Source: an uncultured Ruminococcus sp.
GTDB lineage: Bacteria > Bacillota > Clostridia > Oscillospirales > Ruminococcaceae
DNA: 35,247 bases
Direction: 5' to 3'
Assembly (NCBI GenBank): GCA_937894495.1
Contig: CALCRR010000272.1
Location: 1-35,247, forward strand
This document shows, piece after piece, positions 1 through 8,149 of the stretch. The position numbers and the translations under genes were made by a program. A model generated the notes under the pieces. That model was not told the origin of the DNA, searched no databases, and worked only from the letters and a program-made list of their open reading frames with translations. Every line of letters begins with the position of its first letter. Position 1 is the first letter of the stretch.

Positions 1-21
1 TTTTTTCATAACCCTATTGGT

Positions 22-38
22 GCCTTTCGCAGAAAGGC
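22..38. repeat. Short perfect hairpin near window start
   Basis: A 7-bp perfect stem (GCCTTTC / GAAAGGC) closes a GCA triloop. No U-run follows on either strand, so it is not a convincing intrinsic terminator. It may belong to the 3' end of a gene outside the window. Confidence 0.4.
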
Positions 39-156
39 GGATTATAAAAATGACAAACAGAAAAACAGTTTTTTCGGGGATAATATCAGAAGTCATTGTG
101 CGCTCCTTGACCGAGGCTGCCTTTGTGCGCTGACGGCGGACGTGAAAAATCAGGAT

Positions 157-189
157 GACCTCTGATCTTACCCGATCGGAGGTCTTTTT
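157..189 (+). terminator. Intrinsic terminator in the leader of the ABC operon
   Basis: An 11-bp stem (157-167 with 174-184, one G-U pair) has a 6-nt loop and is followed by five T residues. It lies 60 bp before the first ABC gene, so it either ends an upstream transcript or acts as an attenuator. The preceding 100 bases contain a direct repeat TTGTGCGCT (96-104 and 123-131), but I recognise no riboswitch class. Confidence 0.75.
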
Positions 190-248
190 ATTTATGGCAG
201 CATACACGGCGGCGGTCGGTGCTGCATTTTGCGAAGGGAAGTGAGATA

Positions 249-2519
249 ATGAAATATTTTGATGTGATGCCCCCTCCGGTCAGTGAGGAGCTCTTAAAAA
301 GAGGCGTTATTACCGATGAGCTGAAATACTGCGTAAAGGCTGACCTGGACGGCGAGGGCAGGTATATAGATGTCTACATAACCTTTACCGATACCGCACT
401 GTCTGTGATATCGGGCTATGAGCATTATGACAGGATAAAGCGCAGGACAAAGCGGCGTGACCTGGTGGGATTTGATACCTCGGGGTATGAGGAATACCCT
501 TTAAAAGATATTGAAAATATGTATGTTGACCGCTATGCCAACTCGGCAAGGCTGATGGTAAAGGATACCGAAGGTGAGGAGTTTGCTGTTGCAAGGTTCT
601 CGCTGGGCTTTGCGGATAAGTTTGAGAAGTTCTGCGAGCGTGTGAACCGCACTGTAAACAGCGAGCCTATCGACGACTCTCTGCTGGAGGGTATAAAGAC
701 CCACTGCCCCACCTGCGGCGAGCCCTTTCCCGACCCTAACCGCCCTGTTTGCCCCCACTGTGTTGACAGGCGCTCGGTATTTGTAAGGCTGCTTAAAATG
801 TTTGGTGAGTTCAAGTGGGCGGTGGCGCTGATACTGCTGACCATTATACTCAGCAACGTGCTGGCGGTGCTTTCTCCCGTGTTCGGCGCACAAATGCTTT
901 ATGACGATGTTCTCACCGAGGGCGGAAAGCTCTACGGCAGGATACTGCTGATAGTAACGGTGATACTGGCGGTGAACGTGGCTTCGCTGCTGATGAAGGT
1001 GGTATCGGGCATAATCACCTCAAAGGTGGTGCCTGTTGTTTCTCACAAGCTGAGGGTGAAGATATTTTCATCAATGCAGCGGCTTTCGCTGGATTTCTTC
1101 ACCAACAAGCAGACAGGCTCGCTGATGTCAAGGGTAGACCGTGACAGCATGAACATTTACTGGTTCTTTACGGATATAGTCCCCTACGGGCTGACTAATA
1201 TAGTGAAGATAGTCGGCATTGCGGTGATAATGGTGCTTATCTCGCCGCTTTTGTCAATAGGCATAATACTCACCATTTCATTTATCGAGATAATGCAGCA
1301 CCGCTTTTACCGCAGCCAGCGCAAGCTCTACCGCAAGTTCGATGTGGCTACACGCTCTGCAAACTCGGTGCTGTCGGACGTTATGAACGGTCAGCGTGTG
1401 GTAAAGGCTTTTGCCAATGAGCAGCGTGAGATTGACCGCTACACCGTAAAAAACACCGACGCATTTACCATAAACTACCGCATAAACTCACGGCTCGCCA
1501 ACACCATACCCTTTATATGGACCTTTTACCGTGTTATAAACAAGCTGGTGTTCTGTCTGGGAGCTGTTATGGTGATTAAAGGGCACATAATGTTCGGTGC
1601 GCTGTCGGCGCTGATATCCTACACCGAAATGGCTTATGACCCCATAAACTTTTTTACATGGATAGGCGACCGCTGGGCAAGGTGCATGGACGCTGCCTCG
1701 AGAATGTTTGAGATAATGGATGCTCTGCCCACCGTTAAAGAGCCCGAAAACCCCGTGCATATCGACAGCATGAGGGGCGATATAGAGCTTAAAGATATAA
1801 GCTTTGAGTATGAAGCAGGCAGACCCATAATCAAAAACCTTAGCTTAAAGGTGCAGTCGGGTCAGATGTACGGCATTGTGGGCAAAACGGGCGCAGGAAA
1901 ATCCACCATAATAAACCTTATGGCAAGGCTTTATGATGTAACAGGGGGCGAGATAACCATTGACGGTACTCCCCTGCGGCAGATAGCCACGGCGGATATA
2001 AGAAAAAATATCGGCATAGTTTCACAGGAGACCTTTTTGTTCATAGGCTCTGTTGCCGATAACATACGCTATTCAGACCCCGATGCTTCAATGGAGGAGG
2101 TCATCGAGGCTGCTAAATCCGCAAACGCCCATGAGTTCATAACCAAGCTGCCCGACGGCTACAACACAATGGTGGGCGAGGGCGGCGTGAACCTTTCGGG
2201 AGGAGAAAAGCAGCGTATATCAATAGCCAGAGCCATCATACAAAAGCCGAATATCCTCATACTTGACGAAGCCACCGCCTCTATGGACACCCGCACCGAG
2301 CGCAAGATACAGGCGGCGATAGACAAGCTGAAGCAGGGCAGGACCATAATATCCATCGCCCACCGCCTTTCGACACTGAGAGATGCGGATATGCTGTGCG
2401 TTATCGAAAACGGCGAGCTGAAGGAGACAGGCACTCACGACGAGCTTATACGCAAAAAGGGCAAATACTATGAGCTTTACAAGCTGCAGTCTGAGGCTCT
2501 GAAATTTATAAATGAATAA
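249..2519 (+). CDS. ABC exporter half-transporter with N-terminal PH-like domain and zinc ribbon
   Basis: A 756-residue fused permease/ATPase of the type IV exporter class. Residues 1-140 form a soluble domain that I read as PH-like. A zinc ribbon follows (CPTC at 153-156, CPHC at 168-171), then a six-helix transmembrane domain and a nucleotide-binding domain. The ATPase motifs are intact: Walker A GKTGAGKST at 545-553, signature LSGGE at 649-653, Walker B ILILDEA at 669-675. I chose ATG 249 over the in-frame GTG at 219 because AAGGGAAGTGAG lies just upstream of it. It is the first of three co-directional genes and probably forms a heterodimer with the product of 3100-5274. Family knowledge: paired exporters of this layout accompany DUF1854 proteins, and in proteobacteria are annotated as cyanophycin-metabolism associated. 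The substrate here is unknown. Confidence 0.9.
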   Translation: MKYFDVMPPPVSEELLKRGVITDELKYCVKADLDGEGRYIDVYITFTDTALSVISGYEHYDRIKRRTKRRDLVGFDTSGYEEYPLKDIENMYVDRYANSARLMVKDTEGEEFAVARFSLGFADKFEKFCERVNRTVNSEPIDDSLLEGIKTHCPTCGEPFPDPNRPVCPHCVDRRSVFVRLLKMFGEFKWAVALILLTIILSNVLAVLSPVFGAQMLYDDVLTEGGKLYGRILLIVTVILAVNVASLLMKVVSGIITSKVVPVVSHKLRVKIFSSMQRLSLDFFTNKQTGSLMSRVDRDSMNIYWFFTDIVPYGLTNIVKIVGIAVIMVLISPLLSIGIILTISFIEIMQHRFYRSQRKLYRKFDVATRSANSVLSDVMNGQRVVKAFANEQREIDRYTVKNTDAFTINYRINSRLANTIPFIWTFYRVINKLVFCLGAVMVIKGHIMFGALSALISYTEMAYDPINFFTWIGDRWARCMDAASRMFEIMDALPTVKEPENPVHIDSMRGDIELKDISFEYEAGRPIIKNLSLKVQSGQMYGIVGKTGAGKSTIINLMARLYDVTGGEITIDGTPLRQIATADIRKNIGIVSQETFLFIGSVADNIRYSDPDASMEEVIEAAKSANAHEFITKLPDGYNTMVGEGGVNLSGGEKQRISIARAIIQKPNILILDEATASMDTRTERKIQAAIDKLKQGRTIISIAHRLSTLRDADMLCVIENGELKETGTHDELIRKKGKYYELYKLQSEALKFINE

Positions 2520-2533
2520 GGAGGTAAGCCGTA

Positions 2534-3064
2534 ATGAATAATGAAGAAGAACTTTACGAGGTAGACAAGCTCACCCTGCTTGACTGTAAAAAAATAAAGC
2601 TGAGCCTTGAAAAAAGTGGCTTTCTCACCCTTGAATATGAGGGCAGGAGCTACAGCAGGGTCAACCCCACAAGGCTTATACCCTTTTACTCAAAGACCAC
2701 CTACATAAGCCTTTCCTATGAGAATGAGGAGGGTGAGTTCAGAGAGGTGGGGATCATAAAGGATATGGCTGAGCTTGACAAGGAACAGTACAAATTATTG
2801 GACGATTATCTCGAATACAAATACTATATGCCCGAGATAACAAGGGTTTATAACATAAGGGATAATATGCGGGGCTCTATTTTTGTAAAGGCAGACACCA
2901 CCTCGGGCGAAAAGACCATTTGCGTGCGTGACTGGTATCAGAACTTCCGTATGCTGACAAGCGATTATCTTTATGTAAACGACGCTGACGGCAATAAATA
3001 TTTCTGCAAGGATATACACGGGCTTGACCGCAAAAGCAGAGCTGTGCTGGAGCTGTTCACGTAA
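2534..3064 (+). CDS. DUF1854 family protein
   Basis: A 176-residue soluble protein. Several segments match what I recall of DUF1854: a TRLIPFYS-like stretch, a central acidic helix (KDMAELDKEQYKLLDDYLE), the YYMPEITRVYNI strand, an RDWYQNFRMLTSDYLYV segment and a terminal GLDRKSRAVLELF helix. It has no signal peptide or membrane segment. The start has an ideal AAGGAGG site 9 nt upstream, and the gene begins 14 bp after the first ABC gene. Being sandwiched between two ABC genes suggests a cytosolic partner or regulator of the heterodimeric exporter. Its biochemical role is not established. Confidence 0.85.
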   Translation: MNNEEELYEVDKLTLLDCKKIKLSLEKSGFLTLEYEGRSYSRVNPTRLIPFYSKTTYISLSYENEEGEFREVGIIKDMAELDKEQYKLLDDYLEYKYYMPEITRVYNIRDNMRGSIFVKADTTSGEKTICVRDWYQNFRMLTSDYLYVNDADGNKYFCKDIHGLDRKSRAVLELFT

Positions 3065-3099
3065 TATACTGAAACTGCAATGAAAGGAGGTATGGGCAA

Positions 3100-5274
3100 T
3101 TGAACCTTTTATTGACGCTGCCGAAGGAAGTGCCTGACAGGGTCGCCTACTCGCTGCCATTTTCGTTTGCAAGCGACGGCGAGGCGGTAAAGGGCATTTT
3201 CTGCGTGACGGATAAGAAAATATACATATACATAAACGGCGAGATAGAAGAAGAGTACAATATTTCGGACTTTTGCGAATTTGCCTGCCGCCAGCAGATA
3301 GGCACATCTATGGCGCAGGGCATAAAGGAGAACGGCGATGTTATCTGCTTCTGCGCCTTTACGCAGGATATGTTTCTGCGGTATGCCGAGGTTTTGAAGC
3401 TGCTGGACCACTATATACGTACAGGCGAGCTCATAACCGACACAGGCACAGACGAGCCCACCTGCCCAAACTGCGGTATGCCGCTGGAGGGGGCTGCCGA
3501 GTGTGTTTACTGCAAAAGCAAAGGCTCGACCCTTTTAAGGCTGATCAAGCGAATTGCGCCTTATAAAAAGTATTTTATAATCGCTGTTATCTGCACGGTG
3601 CTGTCTGAGGGCATATGGGTATTGATGCCCTATTTTGACCGCATTATCATAGACAAATACGTTACCCCTAAGCTTGATGACTGGGCAGGGCTGGCTGGTA
3701 TCATGATAACCATGATATCTATGCTGCTGCTGGCAGGGGTGCTGGAGTTTTTCAACATGAAAAACAGCTTCCGCGCGGCGCTCAACATAGGCAGAGACCT
3801 GAGACAGGAGGTCTTTGAAAGATCACAGCAGCTTTCCATGAGCTCAATATCAAAGCGCACCGCAGGCGAGCTGATAAACCGTGTATCCAGCGATGCTGCA
3901 AAGCTGGAGGACTTTATCACCGCCAACGGCAAGGACGCTATCGTAAAGATACTTTCGCTGGTGATAATAGGCGTTCTGCTGTTTATTATGGACTGGAGGC
4001 TGGCTTTGCTGACGGTTATGCCCGTACCGCTGGTATTTATAATAGTACAGAAGCTTTTCAGGACAATGGCGCTGAAATACACAATGGTATGGAAAAACCA
4101 GAAGCACCACGGTGAAACCCTCCACGATATACTAAACGGCATAAGGGTGGTCAAATCCTACGGCAGCGAGGTGCGTGAGGTGCAGCGTTATGAAAACTGC
4201 TCGCTGGCATGGGCAAAAGCCTGCGTCAGGGCTGAGATAATGTGGTATCTCACCATTCCCCTATCGGAGTTCATACTGACCATAAGCAACTTTTTTGTGC
4301 TGTATTTCGGCGGCTCGATGATACTCGACCACACTATGTCGCTGGGTGAGCTGATACAGTTCACCACCTATGTTACCATGCTTTATGAGCCTATGCACTG
4401 GCTGATACAGATACCCAGAACACTGGCTGATACCACGGTATCGGCAGGCAAGGTGTTTGAGATACTCGACGAGCAGTCGGACGTCAGGGACATAAAGGAC
4501 CCTGTTGAGCTGGACATAAAGGGCGATATCGAGTTTGACGATGTTTACTTCGGCTACAAGGTGTATAATCCTGTGCTGAAGGGGATATCCTGCAATATCA
4601 GGAAGGGCGAGATGATAGGCATAGTGGGTCACTCAGGCGTGGGCAAATCCACCATGATAAACCTGATACTCAGACTCTACGACTGCACCCAGGGGGAGAT
4701 ACGCATAGACGGTGTTCCCATAAGGGATATATCCCAGCACAGCCTGCGCTCACAGGTGGGGGTAGTTTTGCAGGAGACCTTTCTGTTTGACGGCAGCGTG
4801 CTGGATAACATCGCCTATGCACGCCCCCAGGCGCCCTTTGAGGACATAATAAAGGCGGCTAAGATAGCCAATGCCCATGACTTTATCACAAAGCTGCCTG
4901 ACGGCTACAACACCCGTGTGGGCAACAAGGGCTTTCAGCTTTCGGGGGGTGAGCGGCAGAGGATAGCCATTGCAAGGGCGCTGCTGCACGACCCTAAGAT
5001 AATAATACTCGATGAAGCCACAGCCTCACTGGATACCCAGACCGAAAAGCAGATACAGCAGGCACTTTCAAAGCTCACCGAGGGCAGGACGACCATTGCC
5101 ATAGCCCACAGGCTATCGACCCTATCAAATGCCGACAGGCTCATAGTTTTAGACAAGGGCAGGCTTGCTGAGATAGGCTCTCACAACCAGCTTATGCGGC
5201 AAAAGGGCGTTTACTACAAGCTGGTAATGGCTCAGCGCCAGACCACAAGAATGAAAAATGCGCAGGCGCAGTAA
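3100..5274 (+). CDS. Second ABC exporter half-transporter of the pair, with zinc ribbon
   Basis: A 724-residue permease/ATPase with the same layout as the first gene: a soluble N-terminal domain (about 1-115), a zinc ribbon (CPNC 122-125, CVYC 135-138), a transmembrane domain and an ATPase domain. Walker A GHSGVGKST is at 510-518, LSGGE at 614-618, and the Walker B aspartate and glutamate at 638-639. Both ATPase sites of the presumed heterodimer therefore look catalytically competent. The start is a TTG (3100) with AAAGGAGG 9 nt upstream; the nearby ATG at 3092 is out of frame and stops after three codons. A strong terminator follows at 5289. The substrate is not predictable from sequence. 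Confidence 0.9.
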   Translation: MNLLLTLPKEVPDRVAYSLPFSFASDGEAVKGIFCVTDKKIYIYINGEIEEEYNISDFCEFACRQQIGTSMAQGIKENGDVICFCAFTQDMFLRYAEVLKLLDHYIRTGELITDTGTDEPTCPNCGMPLEGAAECVYCKSKGSTLLRLIKRIAPYKKYFIIAVICTVLSEGIWVLMPYFDRIIIDKYVTPKLDDWAGLAGIMITMISMLLLAGVLEFFNMKNSFRAALNIGRDLRQEVFERSQQLSMSSISKRTAGELINRVSSDAAKLEDFITANGKDAIVKILSLVIIGVLLFIMDWRLALLTVMPVPLVFIIVQKLFRTMALKYTMVWKNQKHHGETLHDILNGIRVVKSYGSEVREVQRYENCSLAWAKACVRAEIMWYLTIPLSEFILTISNFFVLYFGGSMILDHTMSLGELIQFTTYVTMLYEPMHWLIQIPRTLADTTVSAGKVFEILDEQSDVRDIKDPVELDIKGDIEFDDVYFGYKVYNPVLKGISCNIRKGEMIGIVGHSGVGKSTMINLILRLYDCTQGEIRIDGVPIRDISQHSLRSQVGVVLQETFLFDGSVLDNIAYARPQAPFEDIIKAAKIANAHDFITKLPDGYNTRVGNKGFQLSGGERQRIAIARALLHDPKIIILDEATASLDTQTEKQIQQALSKLTEGRTTIAIAHRLSTLSNADRLIVLDKGRLAEIGSHNQLMRQKGVYYKLVMAQRQTTRMKNAQAQ

Positions 5275-5288
5275 AATGCAATGTTTAA

Positions 5289-5326
5289 GGCACTTATGTC
5301 AGTTCAAATCGACATAAGTGCCTTTT
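5289..5326. terminator. Bidirectional terminator between ABC operon and GGDEF gene
   Basis: A perfect 12-bp stem (5289-5300 with 5311-5322) has a 10-nt loop and is followed by TTTT. It sits between convergent genes and could serve both strands. Confidence 0.85.
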
Positions 5327-5370
5327 GGTTGCTTTGTCACAGCCGCTTATACACAGTACGGCTTATTATT

Positions 5371-6633
5371 TCAGAGTTTTCGCTTTTGCTCATTCTTATC
5401 AATGTACATTTTCTTATCGGCTCTGTCTATGCATTCTCTTACAGAGTCAAGGCTGCTGTTCATGCAGGCTGCGCCGTAGGAAATGCTTATGGGCTTATCG
5501 TGTATGACATAGCGGAGCTCCTCATTTCTGAGCTGTTTTATGTAGCTCTCGGCTCTCTCTTCATCAACATTCGGCAGCACCAGCACGAACTCATCGCCGC
5601 CTGTTCTGAAAACACGGCAGTCATTTGGCAGAACTGTTCTGAAAAGCAGCGCTGCCATGCGGATATATTCATCTCCCACCAGATGACCGTAGGTGTCGTT
5701 TATCATTTTCAGCCCGTTGCAGTCAGCCGATATAAAGCTGACAGGCAGGCTGCAGCTTTTCTCCATACCCTCGGTGAACTGGTCGAAGCAGCGGCGGTTG
5801 TCGGCGCCTGTCAGCTCGTCCTTCATAGCCTTTTCTTCAAGGCTTATGCGCATCTGCTCCTTTTCGGTAACGTTGTTTATAAGGGCGATTATGCCTGTTA
5901 TATTGCCGTTTTCGTCACGTACAGGCTCTTTTATTATCTCTAAAAATTCCTGAACATTATCCTCGTTTATCTCGATGATATAAGCTGTGCCCTTGCCCGA
6001 CTTCATCAGCTCCACATCGGTCTGCATAGCTTTTATGGCATTTTCCTTATCCTTGCGGATATCAACATCGGTCTTGCCCCTGATAGTCCAGTCGGGGTCG
6101 CCGGGTCTTTCAAGGTGGTGCCAGTAGTGGGTGGCGAAAACATAGCGTCCCTTTTCATCTTTAAGATACACCATAGACGGCAGCTCTTTAAGCATACGCT
6201 CTATCTCAAAAAAGGTGGCAGAGTCTTTTAGCCTTATGGAATTTTCTATGCGGTGAAGAATGATATCCTTATACAGCGGCGGTGTGATGATATCCACCGC
6301 TCCCCTTTTAAGGCACTCGGCTGCCAGCGGCATATCATCGCTGCTGCCGCAGTATATGAGCATAGGTATAGCTGCCAGCATACTGTCATTTTTAAGCCAC
6401 TTAAACAGCCCGAAGTCAGCGTCGGAAGCGTCCTTGGCACATATAACAGCCGCCGATATATTACCTGCCTGCTGCTTGACAGAAGCAAAATCCCTGACGC
6501 TGCTGTCATGCATAAACACCCTGTATTTTTCAGATAAGAGCTCGCTTAGCTCAGAAAGGTCATTCTCACCGTCTGAGACCAGCAATATAGTTCTTCGTCT
6601 GTCGTTAGAATTTATAATTTCCAAATTTGTCAC
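5371..6633 (-). CDS. Diguanylate cyclase (GGDEF) with degenerate receiver and PAS-like domain
   Basis: A protein of about 420 residues predicted to make cyclic di-GMP. Residues 14-130 have a response-regulator fold pattern, but the expected phospho-acceptor Asp is replaced (ICAKD) and the conserved Lys of the KP motif is Pro (ITPPL), so this is probably a pseudo-receiver. Residues 145-270 look PAS-like. The C-terminal GGDEF domain has an intact GGDEF signature at 345-349; I see no RxxD inhibitory site just before it. The longest frame starts at GTG 6633, where the SD-like AGGGG abuts the start. TTG 6624 has AGGGGTGA 5 nt upstream and may be the true start, giving a protein three residues shorter. 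It is a single-gene unit, convergent with the ABC operon. Confidence 0.9.
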   Translation of the reverse strand: MTNLEIINSNDRRRTILLVSDGENDLSELSELLSEKYRVFMHDSSVRDFASVKQQAGNISAAVICAKDASDADFGLFKWLKNDSMLAAIPMLIYCGSSDDMPLAAECLKRGAVDIITPPLYKDIILHRIENSIRLKDSATFFEIERMLKELPSMVYLKDEKGRYVFATHYWHHLERPGDPDWTIRGKTDVDIRKDKENAIKAMQTDVELMKSGKGTAYIIEINEDNVQEFLEIIKEPVRDENGNITGIIALINNVTEKEQMRISLEEKAMKDELTGADNRRCFDQFTEGMEKSCSLPVSFISADCNGLKMINDTYGHLVGDEYIRMAALLFRTVLPNDCRVFRTGGDEFVLVLPNVDEERAESYIKQLRNEELRYVIHDKPISISYGAACMNSSLDSVRECIDRADKKMYIDKNEQKRKL

Positions 6634-6709
6634 CCCTGAATAAAAAAAGTGAGGGTCTTATGACGGATACCCATATAGAAGTTTTGCCCCCTGTGTGCTG
6701 CAAAGGATA

Positions 6710-6750
6710 CAGGAGGCATCTGGTTTATTGATGCTGTTCAGTCAGCATAT
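6710..6750. repeat. Hairpin and short repeats between GGDEF and CPBP genes
   Basis: The 124-bp gap holds a near-perfect stem (GCCCCCTGT, about 6687-6695, with ACAGGAGGC, about 6709-6717). There is also a direct repeat TTGATGCTGTT, one copy just past the end of the CPBP gene and one inside its last codons. No U-run follows the stem, so terminator function is uncertain. Confidence 0.35.
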
Positions 6751-6757
6751 CATGCAT

Positions 6758-7513
6758 TCAACTGAATAATCTGTTGATGCTGTTTATTTTCGTGACAGCA
6801 TACGAGAGCAACACTAAGACAGCGGCTGCGGCTGCACCGCCACATATCGTATCATTGACGACATAGATGCCGGATAATGCGTTTACAATGCAATGGAACA
6901 ATACACACAGCCACACACTGCCAGTATTCTTTCTGATGCTTGCCAGAGCGAAGCTCAGTCCAAGAACAGTAAGCCCGAATACCAGATAATCCTGACCATA
7001 TTGTCCTGCTCCATTTATAAAAAACAAAGGCATATGCCAAAGCCACCAGATGACGCTGACAATGAGCGTGGATAAGGTAAAGCTGCATTTTTTCTCTAAT
7101 TCCGGCTGTAGTATATATCGCCAGCCTGCTTCTTCCAGTCCGCCGCCAACTATCATCATAGGGATCATAATAATGATCGCATAAAGCGGTGCGCCGCTTT
7201 CGTAGCCTGCAACAAAGCATTGCGGCAATAAAAACAGGATTGCAAGAATCACGACCAACACATATGAAAAGACATTATGTTTCAGATCAAAAACATTCTT
7301 TATCCATTCTTTGAGCTCTGAAATCTCTTTATTCTTCTTTAGGGCGATATAGGAAGCAATCGTTGGAGACCATCCGCCTAACAGAAACGGGATATATAAC
7401 AGATAATTTTTATCCAATGCAACTCCATTCAGACTGCATAGGATGCAAGCTCCCCAACAAAGAAGCATGATTGAAAACGTAAATATCAAATAGTCTTTAC
7501 TCAGCTTGCTCAT
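6758..7513 (-). CDS. CPBP (CAAX/Abi) family intramembrane protease
   Basis: A 251-residue, highly hydrophobic protein with about seven or eight membrane helices. The CPBP motifs are present: EEAGWR (E127, E128, R132), an HMPLFF motif in the next helix, and the HCIVN (HxxxN) motif near the C-terminus. This family includes eukaryotic Rce1 and bacterial proteins linked to bacteriocin self-immunity; the substrate here is unknown. I chose ATG 7513 because GGGAGG lies 6 nt upstream and a consensus promoter precedes it. It is monocistronic. Confidence 0.88.
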   Translation of the reverse strand: MSKLSKDYLIFTFSIMLLCWGACILCSLNGVALDKNYLLYIPFLLGGWSPTIASYIALKKNKEISELKEWIKNVFDLKHNVFSYVLVVILAILFLLPQCFVAGYESGAPLYAIIIMIPMMIVGGGLEEAGWRYILQPELEKKCSFTLSTLIVSVIWWLWHMPLFFINGAGQYGQDYLVFGLTVLGLSFALASIRKNTGSVWLCVLFHCIVNALSGIYVVNDTICGGAAAAAVLVLLSYAVTKINSINRLFS

Positions 7514-7547
7514 TCTGAACCTCCCGATTCCGTTTATTTCAAGAATA

Positions 7548-7576
7548 ATTATAGCATAGCATCTCTGTACTGTCAA
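7548..7576 (-). promoter_or_regulatory. Consensus sigma-A promoter for the CPBP gene
   Basis: On the minus strand TTGACA (7571-7576) is followed by 17 bp and TATAAT (7548-7553), a perfect match to the vegetative consensus. The start codon is about 35 bp further on. Confidence 0.9.
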
Positions 7577-7582
7577 TAGAAA

Positions 7583-7623
7583 CGCCATAGTACTTCTGAC
7601 CTTACATCAGAAATACTATGGCG
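7583..7623. repeat. 41-bp imperfect palindrome abutting the CPBP promoter
   Basis: Arms CGCCATAGTA-C-TTCTGA and TCAGAA-A-TACTATGGCG pair over 16 positions with one internal mismatch and a 7-nt loop. It begins 6 bp upstream of the -35 box. Lacking a U-run, it is more likely an operator, an insertion scar or a transcript-end hairpin than a classical terminator. Confidence 0.7.
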
Positions 7624-7804
7624 TAAAACTTCTTTATACGTACCGTACTTACTATTTTATCTTATATAATTATATTATAGCACAGCTATTTACAAATTTC
7701 AAGGCTTAATACAAGAAATATCCAAGGTTTTGCGCTTAAAGAATATATTTTACAGCTCAGAAGTAATAAAAAAACTGTTTTTCGTACACTTTATGTTAAA
7801 AAGC

Positions 7805-7833
7805 TTTACATATAAAACCATATATGGCATAAT
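7805..7833 (+). promoter_or_regulatory. Promoter of the small membrane peptide gene
   Basis: TTTACA (7805-7810), a 17-bp spacer and CATAAT (7828-7833) lie about 58 bp before the start codon. Confidence 0.55.
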
Positions 7834-7891
7834 TTATTATATATGTACTATTATTAAAATAAATTTACCTTTCAACCAACAGGTGACTAAT

Positions 7892-8053
7892 ATGATATAC
7901 TATTTTCACATAACTGTAATTCTGTCGGTCATACTTTCGGGTGTGTTTCTGCTGAGGCGGCGCAAGGGCATATCGGTGCACCATGACGAGCTTATCGGCA
8001 GCCTGAAAATCACCGTCAGCGGCATACTTATGGCAACGGGTATGTATAAATAG
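7892..8053 (+). CDS. Small single-pass membrane protein, 53 residues
   Basis: The product has an N-terminal hydrophobic helix (about residues 2-20), then a basic RRRK patch and a short soluble tail. I take ATG 7892 as the start because AGGTGA lies 5 nt upstream; an in-frame upstream ATG (7730) would add 54 poorly coding residues and lies before the candidate promoter. No family recognised. It has its own promoter and a strong terminator, which supports a real transcript. Confidence 0.6.
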   Translation: MIYYFHITVILSVILSGVFLLRRRKGISVHHDELIGSLKITVSGILMATGMYK

Positions 8054-8082
8054 GCTGAGATCAATAAATGTATAAATAAAAA

Positions 8083-8142
8083 AAGGTATCTGCACTGCGG
8101 ACCGATCAAAGATCGTCACCGCAGGCGATACCTTAATTTTTT
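8083..8142. terminator. Bidirectional terminator between small peptide and GH25 genes
   Basis: A long branched-looking hairpin (outer arms GGTATC at 8085-8090 and GATACC at 8127-8132, with inner GCGG/CCGC and GATC/GATC pairs) is flanked by an A-run on the left and a T-run on the right. It can therefore terminate both convergent genes. Confidence 0.85.
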
Positions 8143-8149
8143 CACTGTT

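Larger units (their letters stand above)
7514..7891. other. 378-bp AT-rich intergenic region
   Basis: It contains the minus-strand promoter of the CPBP gene, the 41-bp palindrome and the plus-strand promoter of the 53-residue peptide. The remainder is AT-rich with no further gene that I can support. Confidence 0.6.

Noticed and set aside
60..190. Possible riboswitch in the leader of the ABC operon
   Set aside because: The terminator is clear, but the upstream sequence matches none of the conserved cores I could recall (guanidine, fluoride, SAM, cyclic di-GMP, ZTP). It could simply end an upstream gene.
5281..5943. Plus-strand 220-codon frame opposite the GGDEF gene
   Set aside because: It is antisense to a clearly coding domain, starts inside the terminator region and has Cys/Tyr/His-rich, non-protein-like composition.
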